Source of the DNA: Ephemerocybe angulata
Taxonomy: Eukaryota; Basidiomycota; Agaricomycetes; Agaricales; Psathyrellaceae
Direction: 5' to 3'
Length of the DNA: 64,000 nt
Assembly (NCBI GenBank): GCA_013368325.1
Contig: JAACJK010000219.1
Span: 1,116,001 to 1,180,000 of the forward strand
Both the position numbers and the translations under genes were made by a program. Positions within the stretch are counted from its first letter, which is position 1. Each line of letters begins with the position of its first letter. The notes beneath the pieces are model-generated. The model had not been told where the DNA came from. It saw nothing but the letters and a program-made list of their open reading frames with translations, and did no database searches. Positions 46,154 to 57,196 of this stretch are shown in pieces.

Positions 46154-46293
46154 CTGCCGCCCTTGTGTCAATAGTCCTTGGAATGCCTTCCGTAAATAAT
46201 GATAGTGCAGGCTCTAAAGATACTGGCAAAGCTGGTCGGAAAAACACCACGATATCCCTCGCCTCTCAAGACGACGGCGAAGCTCAAGACAAA

Positions 46294-47283
46294 TTAATCC
46301 TCATCCATCGCTCCTGGAAACCTATTCTCCCTCCTTCCACCTGGATCTGGCGCAGTACTCCTCCTCGGTAGCTGACCTCCAGAGATAACCTCAGCAGTGT
46401 TCCTCCTCGCCCTCGCCGCCTGCGTCCGCACCAACATGCGCAAGCTATTCGGTAGTCGCACCGACGTCGTGTTTGGCAAGGGGATCAACGCCGGGTCGCC
46501 GTCTGCGCGTGACACTATGGGAGGAGGAGGGTTGCGAAGGTGCATCATGAGGGGTTGTAATCGCAGGTCGATGATATCGTCCGTCGCATTAACTGTAGAT
46601 GCCGTCGGTTTAGTCGAATGCAAAGGATCCGTTTCGCTGCTGAGATATGACGTTCTTCGTGATGAGGATGAGCTCGGGGACGGTGGTCGGGAGGTAATAG
46701 GCGTTGGTAGACCCGAGGGCAGGGGCGTCGATGGGGGATTTGGTAGTAGGATATCATCTCTCTCTGGAACGTTCGCCGCCGCCGTTTCGTACGAGATGGT
46801 GATGAGGAGCAATTGGAGGAATAAGATGAGGAGGTCGAGGGAGAATAGCTGTAGTCTTGAAGGCGTGTACGCTGTTGAGGAGCTGTTGTCAATGAACTTT
46901 CCGACTGAATCCTCATCAAGTCTACGCACACATTCCAACGAAGTCGAGGATGACCGCTCTCCCTTCGGATGCGCCATGGACGAGGTGCATGTAGAAATTA
47001 GGTAGATTGAGTGTGAAGATGACGGCGCAGTAGAATCGCAGGGAATGGGCGAGGTCAATGTCCTTCGGTTTCGAGCATTGGAACTGCGAGAGGATCCTGA
47101 AGACGTAGCCCCATACTGACGGCGAGAAGAAAAAGGACAGGGTGTGCAGCTGGTATAGGAGGTTGTCGAACTAGGTACCGCACGCGAACGGGATTAGTTT
47201 CTGGGGTAAGATGACGAACCGGACATCGCAGGACTCACAGACTGGACGAGGTGCTGCCGTTTCGCATAATGGGGTCTGTGCAT
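46294..47283 (-). CDS. DUF1746 protein, Dsc4-like subunit of the Golgi Dsc E3 ligase
   Basis: A membrane protein with the fungal DUF1746 domain, found in Dsc4 of the Dsc ubiquitin ligase that acts in SREBP activation and Golgi/endosome protein quality control. Three exons give about 285 residues. The N-terminus reads HYAKRQHLVQS, then over an intron FDNLLYQLHTLSFFFSPSVW, YVFRILSQFQCSKPKDIDLA, LPNFYMHLVHGASEGRAVIL and DFVGM. After a second intron comes SYTPSRLQLFSLDLLILFLQ, LLLITISYET. Two or three hydrophobic segments are clear. The C-terminal ~170 residues are Pro/Ser/Arg-rich. The start at 47281-47283 is the first ATG; a stop lies upstream in the same frame just before a GTG at 47469, so an extra 5' exon would be needed for a longer form. 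The domain is clear, the Dsc4 orthology is likely. Confidence 0.82.
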
Positions 47284-47562
47284 GTCATCTATCGGCCCGT
47301 CCCAGTGAGCGAGGACGGCTTCAGCGGATAGGCAGAATGTTCGTGGAGGAGGGAGGTCGCATGTCAGGTACAGGGAACTGATCCCAGTTTGTCTTTGTAA
47401 TTCAATTGAGAACGCGATCAATATTGGATTGACTCTAGCTTTCTCCTCTGATATCCGATGTTCCGCCACTTCTTCCTACGGACGTCGACGACAGCGTCCT
47501 GCCTGCTCGGCTCCACGTCTGTTCACTAAGGCTCGAACGTCTTCGGGCCACGTTCATCTGCA

Positions 47563-49824
47563 ATGGCCTCACAACCTGATACCATTGGGCCCTCCCTTTT
47601 CGCTGATAGTCACTATGCACCAACGGACGATGCTCTGGTCGCGCGACGGCGACAGGTTCGTGCCTCACCTCCTTCCTTGTGCTCGGCCTTTCAACCATAC
47701 TCAAAATTTGATTTTGACAGATGTTTGAACGAGCTCGTGCAGGGACCGCAGAAGGCTATAAAACCTTAGCAGTCTACATCGCCTCCACGCAAGACTACGG
47801 TGCCCTCGACAGTCTACTTGACATCCTTGAAGCACGGCTACTCCCCCCAATGCCTCTAGACGTCTCGGATCCACGTGTTGCAGTCCAGCTAGAAGTTGCG
47901 ATGGCCGCCCTCCTCGACGTCTCCGCCGTCTTCAGATGCTTCATCGCCGTTCCCCATCATCCGCAAATCAGCGCGTGCAAGACCCGCTGCCTCGAAATGC
48001 TCGTAGAACGCTGGTCCGACGTAATGAAGTGGCTTGCATACCTCCTGCTCAACGCTTCCTCCTTCGCGAACCCTCCCAACATCTTGGGTACATGCATCGA
48101 TACCCTTCTGCCCATCATTGTGTCGGCAGAAAAAGACATTCTGAAGGAGGAGTTGTTATACCTTCCGTACACGATCGACTACGTGTATCTGCTGCTCTGC
48201 CAGGTCGACAAGCACACGGGGAAGTACTACTACCTCCAACTCACCAAGTATGGGGAAATGTGTGCGATCCTGAACCTATTCAAGGCCTTCATCGACTCGG
48301 AGATTGCCTTTTTCAACCTACTTCCTCGGCTCAAAGCCGTGAGCCCGAAGACGAGAAAGAGGATTATCTCCGCGCTGACGGTGAGGGCGCCTCAAATCGC
48401 GGAAAGTGCAGAGGCGACGGAGGCGAAGTCGATGATGTCCGCCATGTACAGTCTGTACACTTTGATTTACTGCACCTCGCAGCTGCTGTGCGATCCATCG
48501 CTGTGGACTATCTTCCTGGAGATGGGCTTCTTGAAGGAGCACGGGAGGGCTTTAGCGATAATTGCAGAGAAGGGGCACATGTCAGAGGTGGATCCTGGGG
48601 ACCAGTTCTGGAAGCTGCTATGTGCGACAGTGATTTTGTTCGTGAAGACAGTCGTTATGAAGCGTACACCAAACCCGACCGAATCGCTCCCTTCAGCGAT
48701 GGAAGGCGGTATTCTGACCTCTGCTTTGAGGTGTCTTACCCATCTGGACCCGACGGAGAAGGTAACGAGCGGCATCATCGACGACGCGATTACGGTTATA
48801 TTGTCGTATCTTCCAGTCGAGAAGGTATGGAAAATGGCCGGGAGCGATGACGTTTACGATGCATTGAAGGACGCGAGGAGGCAAAGTCAGGGCGCCAAGC
48901 TCGTGTGTCGAGAGATCCAGCGAACTATAGATTGGGGAAATGATGTATACATTGGAAGGAAGAAAATACAGGTCAATATGTGCAGCAACCTGAAGGTGAG
49001 CATAATTATCAATTCACTCATGATACAGCACTGATACTTTCTCTAGCATCCAAAGCCGAAGCCCGCTGCACCGTCAGGACCGTTTGGGATGATGCAGAAG
49101 GCCCCGGAAGTCGTACTGAGGACTTGCAGTTCATGTCACACGGTCTCCTATTGCTCAAAAACGTGCCAAGAGCAAGACTGGAAAGACTTCCACTCCCGAG
49201 AGTGCGCCACATTTTCGAAATGGTACAAAGGTATGTCACTAAGCATATGCATATGCATATTGTATCCCCTCTGACCCCAATCTAGACCGAAAAGCTCAAA
49301 ACACCTGGACAAGTGCCAAGGTTCGACGGGGCCAGCTAGCCTACCTCGAAGACCTTGCCAACGAGATGCTTCCGCCTTTACCTGACCTCAGGCCAGGTCG
49401 CACCGTAGCCGGCGTTCGCCAGCTCTCTTCCCGCTCGCACAACCCGTCATCCGCCAAGTCGCCGCCCGAGTCCTACCACCCCGACTCCATCATTTCACTC
49501 TTCGACTGGGTCTCACATGAGGGATTGGCGTCGAGGTGCAAGTACCCGCTTGCTGCGTATCATCGTGCATGTTGGCGGTATATCAACCTAGAGTGGGACC
49601 CGAGGATCCAGCAATGCGTCAAAGACATGGAGAAAGACCCCAACATCACTCTTGTGGAGGGGATCTTCATGTACAACGCGTCTCTGTCGATGTTTGTGTT
49701 TGCAAAGCTGAGGTATGATGCTGAGGCGCCGGTGGGCCAGAAGTATAGGGTGGTGAATAGCGCATTCCGGATGGGTCCGCGATCTGTAACGGAGGAGATC
49801 TATGGGGCGTATGGAGAGGATTAG
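47563..49824 (+). CDS. MYND-type zinc finger protein
   Basis: About 690 residues in four exons. A short first exon (31 codons, ending ARRRQ) is followed by a long exon of helical sequence without known domain (MFERARAGTAEGYKTLAVYI onward, ~430 residues). It contains several Leu-rich helices and could be an ARM/HEAT-like fold. The MYND finger lies in the third exon: CSSCHTVSYCSKTCQEQDW then HSREC (about 49120-49210), with the expected C-x2-C...C-x3-C...H-x3-C spacing. The last exon (from about 49287) gives ~180 residues of mixed helical sequence ending GAYGED. Such MYND proteins are expanded in Agaricomycetes and are usually of unknown function; MYND fingers bind proline-rich peptides. The start is chosen by the first ATG before a good donor at about 47656. 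Confidence 0.82.
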
Positions 49825-49992
49825 GATAGATGTCGACTTATCATCTCAGCTGCTTCATCATGTTTTCTGCATCATACAGATAGTAAGAGAATCGAGGTAG
49901 TAGATAGTGTGGAAAATGCATAGTCCATGAATTGCCCAATCAAAGGTGTATCTCAGCGCTGAAGCGTCCATATTTTTGCTCGAATTAGCCAG

Positions 49993-51326
49993 CTACCGCA
50001 GGAGGTTTCCGTCGTCCTCGGATTGCTGTTTCGTCGGCATGGGTATCGATTCTGGGGTATGTGTAGGTGATGGGAATGCGACATATTGTGGTAGCGTGTC
50101 GATCTCTGGTTCCTCCGATGGTGGTGGACCGTAGGGTGTTTTGATTTCTGAGCGCCTCCGCGCCCTCTCGTCGTCCGACAGGTCCTCCACTCTGATGACG
50201 ATAGAGGCCTCCGGATTCTCTGACTCTGTTCTGCTAAGCCGACCCTTTTCCTCCTCTGAGATATCGCGGTGCGTCCAGAAGCCACCTCCGTACCCAGCTT
50301 CGATCGGAGGTGCAGGTCTGAATGGGTCTTCGGGGGCGTCGACGAACGTCTGGTCGGTGGTAAATCGGGAATGACTTGGCCCAGCGCTCCTCACAGCTTC
50401 ACGGTATGGGTCGAATTCCTGGCCTTCCGAGACTTGTCGAGAGTGTCCTGGCCGCCCGGGCAGTTGGGCATCTAGATAGGGATCGTAGACGTGTTCTTGC
50501 TGGTTCAGGGGAGAGTAGATCCGCGAATCGTTGGAAGTGCCGTAGAAGCTGCGGGTCAGAGGTTGGAGGCTGAAGGCACTGTCGGTGTGGCGCTTGGATT
50601 CGCGAAGCATCCGTTTCTCCTTCTTGACCAGGTTGAGATACCGTGTTATGATTATAGCGCCATCTGCAAAGGCCATTGGTCAGTTGAAGTTCTAGAATCG
50701 TAGATGGTGTGGGCTTACATCCTTCAAGGAAAAGAACAACGGAGGCAATGACGATGTATACCGTGGTCGTAACGCGCAACAGCCCTTGACAGTCCTCCCG
50801 TGCTCCTCCATCGGTGATCGTCTCGTCGCAAGCAACCCTCGATGCGTTATCTTGGAACTTGCCAAGCATTACGAAGAGGTAGGCCGCGGCGCCGACGTTC
50901 AAGAAGAAGTGGACGTATAGAAAGTAGGCGTATGTTTGGAGGAAGAGTTGCTTGCGGACTATGGCTCCGACGAAGCTGTTGTCGTGAGGTTATTTGCTGC
51001 GGTCGTAACTGAGGCTCGTAACAAACACTCACCCAAGGATCGACCCTATGAAGAGAAGCGTCTCGATAATCCCTGCTATTACGAACGCAGCCTTCTCTCC
51101 AGGAGTCATGTTGGCCATCGCTGCAGGGCGAAGTCATTTAAATAGCGCCCAAAATTAAACAGCCGAGCAATTATGACATACCCGATACCTCGAACCAAAG
51201 GACGATTGAAAGCAGCCCTGCGACCAGGATACCGAGGGCAGACATGGAAATGACGCCAAACCTCACAGGGAGGCAGCAGCAGAAGACTTTGCCGCCAAAG
51301 ATCCAGTCTCTGTAGCTGAATGGCAT
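49993..51326 (-). CDS. four-transmembrane protein of unknown function
   Basis: About 365-370 residues from five exons, start at MPFSYRDWIFGGKVFCCCLP. Hydrophobic segments are RFGVISMSALGILVAGLLSI, AAFVIAGIIETLLFIGSILG, YFLYVHFFLNVGAAAYLFVM and TTTVYIVIASVVLFLEG. A cysteine cluster (CCCLP) directly precedes the first one and may be lipid-modified. A helix (ITRYLNLVKKEKRMLRES) and ~200 disordered residues follow, rich in Pro/Ser/Glu with many acidic and phosphorylatable sites. I recognise the general pattern of a fungal four-TM protein but no named family. An in-frame GTG lies upstream; the ATG at 51324-51326 is preferred. Confidence 0.75.
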
Positions 51327-51847
51327 AGCGAAGGTAGTGGTTGCTCGATAAGGCGCACCGGCCACGACCCTGCCTCAAATGGCGCCGAAAGCTATGCAAC
51401 GCTGCGCGCCCATCAGTTACGGAGTGACTGTCACGGGCGCTTACCTCCGATCTGCTCGCTGCCACTGCTGCATCGACGACCGCGAGCTCAGTCAAAGCAA
51501 ACTTGCATCTTATCTTCCCGCGACCCTGAAGCGTCGTGGGCTGAGTGTGGGCCAAGAGAGGCCAAGAGTCCAGGATATTTAGGATGAGTGCTCCCACGTT
51601 CTGACGCCGACTGGCACATGGCTTGCTCTGATGAATGATGGCCGTGATGACGGACAGGGGCCTCCGGGCCTTTCGATAGAGTTTTCAGTGAGAGCGTTGA
51701 ATGGCCGTGGACGTTTTCTGCCCATTACCTCGATCTCCCGCCCATGATCGCTGTCCCTGTGCCCTCCCCAAGTTCCTACTAACGGCTGTCTACGCTCCTC
51801 GTCCACATTGGAGGCCTAGGCCGAGGAACTCTGGTTAAACCCCTTTC
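51327..51847. promoter_or_regulatory. divergent promoter region, 521 bp
   Basis: Between the four-TM gene (-) and the DUF6533 gene (+). It must carry both promoters. No recognisable ORF or repeat. Confidence 0.5.
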
Positions 51848-53389
51848 ATGTCCTCAGGACTGCCCGACACTTTACTACCTCCAATTCTGGTCAGATCTGC
51901 CTCTGGTGAGGTCGCCTGCCCTGATAAATGCCCGTGGGCCTCATTGACACATTCCTTTCGCAGGGGCGGCCTTTATCCTTCTTTTCTGGTACGCAGAGAC
52001 CCTTCACATTCCGCCACAGGGAGTTTGATTAGGGTGCAGGGAATGGATTATCACTTTGGATGATGAAGTTGAATACATTTGGTCGTGAGCCACCAACTTG
52101 TTGATGGATGAATAGCAGAGAACTGACGATACGACTGCAGTAAACCGAATAATTCCTGGTTAAAATGGCTTTTCATCTTCTCGCGCTACTATACCATGGC
52201 AGCTTCCCTGTGAGTCCGAGTTCCTCTGCTAGTTCGACCCCAGCTTGACAGTGCCCTCAGCACACAGATAAGCATAGAGTCTGCAGTACTGCATGGCTTC
52301 CCGATGAGCAGGTCTTGTTTGAGGATATGGTACTCATGCCAAGTCATCGTCGCCCTCCATTCAATGTCTTCTTTGGAACTCATTCTCATGACTAGAGGTG
52401 AGTTTATCCGGGCGCTCACACGCACTTTGTAGTAACTCAATGCACAACCGCGACAGTCTACGCATTGTATAACAAGTCCAGGAGGGTGTGGTGGTTGTTT
52501 TTCACGCTTTACATCTCAGAGAACGCCATTGTGGTCATTGGTCTGTTCGTGCATTACCCAGGCAGCGACTTTCAAGCTATAGAAGTTGTGCGCCATCTGC
52601 CTGCCTCTTTCTCTTATTTTGGGTACGTCTGCTGACTGGCTTGGTATAATAAGACCGTTTATTAACTGATCCCATGGGTCCGACTCTCGCAGATTCTGCA
52701 CCTTACTCGTCCAACTCATCATAATTATCCTAACGCTTTTGCGGTACCTAAGTGGATCCTGGAAAACGGTTCCTATTGTTCGGCTTATGCTTCGTGATGG
52801 AACGTTATCGTTTTCTGCTCTCACAGGTGAGGTCCATTACACTTCGAGGCGCCTATTCTTACTTCTAAATCTCCACAGTCGTTGTGTTAATCATGTCCAT
52901 TTTTACTATCCAACGGAGGCCCTTCGCTGTCGTGGGCTTTTCGTACGCCATCTTAATGATATTGCATTTGACTCACTCACTAACCAAAGCACTATGCGCC
53001 AGGTGGCTACTTACGGTTATGTCGTCTGTGGTGGGTTCATTCTCAGAAGCCTCCTGAGCGATGTCACTAACTCGTTGTAGACCTGCCGACTCATCATCAA
53101 CATGCTGAAACTGCCGATGGACACCACCTACCCAGAGGGCTCAACTGGCATCCAGTTTTCTACAATCTTTACGTCACAACACTCGGTTGCAAGGTCACGG
53201 TGGGGATCACGAAGCCGAGGAGCGGCCTCCTCTAGTTTTGGACAATCTTCTTCCACGTTTCGAGGGAGAAGAGACGACGACGACGAGATTCTGGACGAAT
53301 ATGATATGTCAAGGATGGGTAAGTGGACCTTGCTATCGTCGTTCTATGCTGCTAATTTCGGTGGAAAGGTCTTCCGGTTGGCGCTATGA
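51848..53389 (+). CDS. DUF6533-type seven-TM-like membrane protein
   Basis: A basidiomycete-type integral membrane protein, about 370 residues in many short exons. Reconstructed exons run MSSGLPDTLLPPILVRSAS, a 25 bp exon GAAFILLFW (51964-51988), EWIITLDDEVEYIWS (the DUF6533 signature), KPNNSWLKWLFIFSRYYTM, MSRSCLRIWYSCQVIV with ELILMTRVYALYNKSRRVW, then FCTLLVQLIIIILTLLRYL, VVVLIMSIFTIQRRPFAVVG, and TCRLIINMLKLPM. The C-terminal tail is Ser/Arg/Asp-rich and ends KVFRLAL. Each join keeps the frame. The signature blocks and their order match this lineage-expanded family, whose function is unknown. The start could lie further upstream; the one chosen gives a short N-terminus typical of the family. 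Confidence 0.72.
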
Positions 53390-53879
53390 TGGTAATGGCT
53401 TGATTATGACACTTGGGCAGAGGACAGAGCCATGATATCCGTACAGATGATTTATACCACGAATTTACAGAACTGGGCAGCTTCGAGCACTGAGCAGTAT
53501 ACCGGCCATTAGGCGCGCGCTCACGTCCAGTACTTAGAGGCAGGGGCAGAGTCAGATGAGTCAGGAAGTAACACGGTACAAGGATGGGACTTGACTCTAA
53601 TATCGAGAGTTCCTCTGAAATCTGCTATCTGTGCGATGGTAACACCAGAACCTATTGAACGCGTATCAAACAGGCGCCCTACAAACCGAGCATGTGCATG
53701 AATACTTGAACGCGCGTCGCGCTAAACTGTCGACGCGTTATTTGTTTCTATTATCTCGAGAAGGCGTCGCTCTGACCTGTCCAAAATGGTCGTCGATCTC
53801 CTTGTGACCATACCTCGTACCTTGAATCTCTCGCTTCGCTCTCACCCCACGCCATTGTCTGCTGGTCAGGATCGTAGCT
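53390..53879. other. intergenic, 490 bp
   Basis: Between the DUF6533 gene and the HDA1 gene, both on the plus strand. Nothing recognisable; it should include the HDA1 promoter. Confidence 0.5.
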
Positions 53880-56870
53880 ATGGATCTAGTGGACAGTAAT
53901 AATGACGATGCTATGGACGTCGACCGACCGTCGAGCTCGAATACAACTCGCCAGCATGAACAACAACCGAACGGGGCACAAACAGGACCGTCGTTCCTCT
54001 CGGCAACTGCCCAGGGCAAGCAAGTAGCAAGAAGGGCAAGCTCTGTACCACTGCACCCCCAAAACTACGCGGTCGGCTATGTCTACGCGGTGGAAATGTT
54101 GGTTCACTTCAAGCGGGCGGAGGACGGGCACCCCGAGCAACCGCTTCGGATAAAGCAGATTCTGGAAACCTTGATGAGGAACAATCTCACCGACAAGATG
54201 AAGCAAATTCCTATCAGGAAGGTGCACAAAAATGAAGCCATGCTGGTACATAGTGAGGACCACTGGGACAAAATTCTGCAAATCCAATGTGAGCGTCGCG
54301 AGCGTCATTCGTCTACTTCCGTTCTTGCGCCAGTGCGAATACAATTGACGCTTATATCCGTGCCTTTGAATACTTTAGACATGACCCCACAGCAACTGGT
54401 GGACTCAGAGGAATACTATGAGCAGATGTCTCTCTATGTATCAGAAGGAACGACCACGGCCGCCCTCCTGAGTTGCGGAGGCGTGATTGAGGCTGCACTG
54501 GCTGTTGCGAGAGGGGAAGTCAAGAAAAGCTTTGCGATCGTTCGACCACCGGGACATCACGCTGAGCCAGAGGAGCATATGGGCTTCTGTTTCTTCAATA
54601 ACGTCGCCGTAGCTGCACGCGTCGTCCAGCAGCAGACAAACATTAGGCGCATTCTTATTCTGGATTGGTGTGTACATTGAACTAGTCTAAGAGTAGTGTA
54701 CTAACACCAGATGCTCTGTGCAGGGACGTTCACCATGGCGAGTCCTGCTAATGCATAACACTTAGTTTTCGCCCATTAATCCCTGATGCAATTTCCAGGC
54801 AACGGAACGCAGCGTGCCTTCAATGACGACCCCTCTGTTCTCTACATTTCATTGCATCGGTACGAGGAAGGTATCTTCTATCCATGTGGACCTTTTGGGT
54901 CGCTGGAGTCGTGTGGTGAAGGACCTGGTCTCGGATAGTGAGTACAAGTCCTTCCCTTTCCCAACCACAAACTTCCCAAGCTTACGCGCGTCAAGCTCGC
55001 TCAATGTACCGTGGCCATGCCCAGGAATGGGCGACGCCGATTATCTTCACGCTTTCCAGCGGGTCATTATGCCTATTGCAATGGAATTTGCGCCTGAACT
55101 TGTCATTAGTTAGTTCCTCTGGGCGCTGTTCCTCGGACCGTGAGGCTAACTGTTCACAGTTTCCGCTGGATTTGATGCTGCAGAAGGAGACGAACTAGGA
55201 CAATGTTTAGTAACGCCAGCTGGCTATGCGCACATGACACACATGCTCTCTGGTCTGGCCGGCGGCAAGGTCGTCGTTGCTCTCGAGGTTCGTCAATAGG
55301 ATACACCCCTCCTTAAACCTATGACCCTAATGCCGTTGCCTCTCTAGGGTGGCTACAATCTTGACTCAATATCCAATTCAGCTCTTGCTGTTACTCGCGT
55401 TCTGTTAGGCCAAGCTCCAGATGAACTACCGCCTATGGTTGCTTCGGCAGAAGCGACGGAGACTGTCTGGCTCGTAGCTAAGCAGCAGAGCCGGTTCTGG
55501 AAGAGCGTTGACGCTGCAGCCTGCGAACCTAGAGAAGGTACTGTATAGTTACTTTTACCACGCCCTTCTATCTAACATATGCTTGCAGAAGTGGATAAAA
55601 TCAGCTTCTCGATTCCAGGTGAGGCGCCTCTCGTGTCCATATGATTTCAGACTAATACCCGTCCAGAAATCCTGAAGGCGCACCGACAATATTACTTATA
55701 TACCACGCACGAGATGATGCAAATACCGCTAATGAACGAAGCCCTCGAAAGCCGATTCTCAGGGCAAGTTATGTCCACGTAAGCTATCCTAATCATTAAG
55801 TCGTCATGGAAAGCTGACTTTGTAACAAGTCCAGACCTGTTGGAAAACAACACAATCGTACTATTCGTACACGAATTGTTAGCCTCGTTTCTCAATGTTA
55901 CTGCGACTCTTTCTGATGTTCTACAGTGGCAACCTTCGCATGGAATTGGAGTCGTCAGCACGCTGTGATGTTCATCTCCACAATTCTTATCTTGTACGTC
56001 GCAACTTGGCCACCAAAAGCATTTCTTACAGTATCCTCAGATCGATCTATCAAAAGAAATGGTAGAATGGGTGACCAAAGAGGGTTATGCATTGGTCGAC
56101 ATGAACCTTTTCCCAAAACCTGTTGAAAAACAAAATGTCACGGTATGCCTATTTGATGCTCATCCAGCCCTGCCAGCCTGACTTCTGTGCAGAGAAACCG
56201 ACAGAACATCGATGAGAGTGCGAAGGATGTCTTGACATATATCTGGGACAATCTCATTCAGTAAGCGTTTCCTGGAGATGTGTTACGTGGATATTCATCT
56301 CCTCCAGACTATCCGACGCTTCTCGGGTCATTGTCCTGGGTCACGGGCCCGGCTGTCGCGCTGTAACTGAGTTGCTTACACGGCGAGGTCGGTTTTCAGG
56401 GTTATCCACCTGGTAAAATTATCGCTGACCTGACCTGCCTCGCTCAGCCGTTGGGATGATGAAGAAGGTCAAGGTTTTCATCCAGGTTGTCGGCCTGCAA
56501 GATTCTCCTCACACACCAGGCAACAGCGAAGACCTGCGGACCTGGTGCAAACAGGTAATGATACTCATAGGTTTGAATAATATAACGTCCTCTCACGCAT
56601 GCTGCAGAACTCTGTTATAATGTCTCCTGCGACCCATCCAATGCATTTGGGGAAGGACAAGCCTGGTGTTTTGAAGAAGCACTCAAGAGTATTTCCAATA
56701 GGTATGTCCCTACTTCTCTGATTGAATATTGGTGCTGGTTACTGATATTGAATCCAGACGAGCCTCATTCTGTCCAGCTGATACAACGGGCGATGCCAGT
56801 AATCAGAGACTATATCAAGGATAAACTGGGTGAAGCTAATGGGCAGGTGGCGGCAGCACCCGTTCCATAG
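53880..56870 (+). CDS. HDA1: HDA1-type class II histone deacetylase with Arb2 domain
   Basis: Zn-dependent lysine deacetylase that represses transcription by removing acetyl groups from histones H3 and H2B in the nucleus. About 720 residues from ~15 exons. The N-terminus is acidic and Gln/Ser-rich ([17 protein letters not shown]). The catalytic domain starts at [15 protein letters not shown] and [21 protein letters not shown] across an intron. It holds [20 protein letters not shown], the metal loop [12 protein letters not shown], the [14 protein letters not shown] block and [14 protein letters not shown]. The C-terminal third, from about 55590, is the Arb2 domain of HDA1 orthologues ([34 protein letters not shown]). 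The intron inside the DVHHG|NG metal-binding block (54738-54798) uses a GC donor. The stop is at 56868-56870. Confidence 0.93.
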
Positions 56871-57196
56871 TGCGTGCTTGGCACTCTACGCCCCGTGTTG
56901 TCACCCCCTCTCACTGTTTTCGCGCTGTACTGCACCCTTTTGTCACTCCATCTCTGTTTGTCTGTACTCAATTCCAATTTCTGTATGAGCTTGCGATTGT
57001 TTTTATAATCGTTGGTTAAACCAGCTATGCCTGGGACCTCTGATGGCTAGCTACCGCCAGGCAGCTAGTTCGATTGACCTGGAGACTCTCCACTCTCCTT
57101 GAAAGCGTTTCAATCGATATATACAACAGACATAGAGTTCATAACAATAACGAATGTTCACTGTGTCCGTCCGCGACTTCCCATCAACTACCGAGT
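56871..57196. other. intergenic, 326 bp, convergent 3' ends
   Basis: 3' region shared by HDA1 (+) and the amidohydrolase (-). T-rich; no gene seen. Confidence 0.5.

Noticed and set aside
46397..47005. 202-codon plus-strand ORF
   Set aside because: Antisense to the DUF1746 gene; no domain of its own.
47936..48850. 304-codon plus-strand ORF
   Set aside because: It lies in a shifted frame inside the long exon of the MYND gene, with His/Arg-rich composition and no domain.
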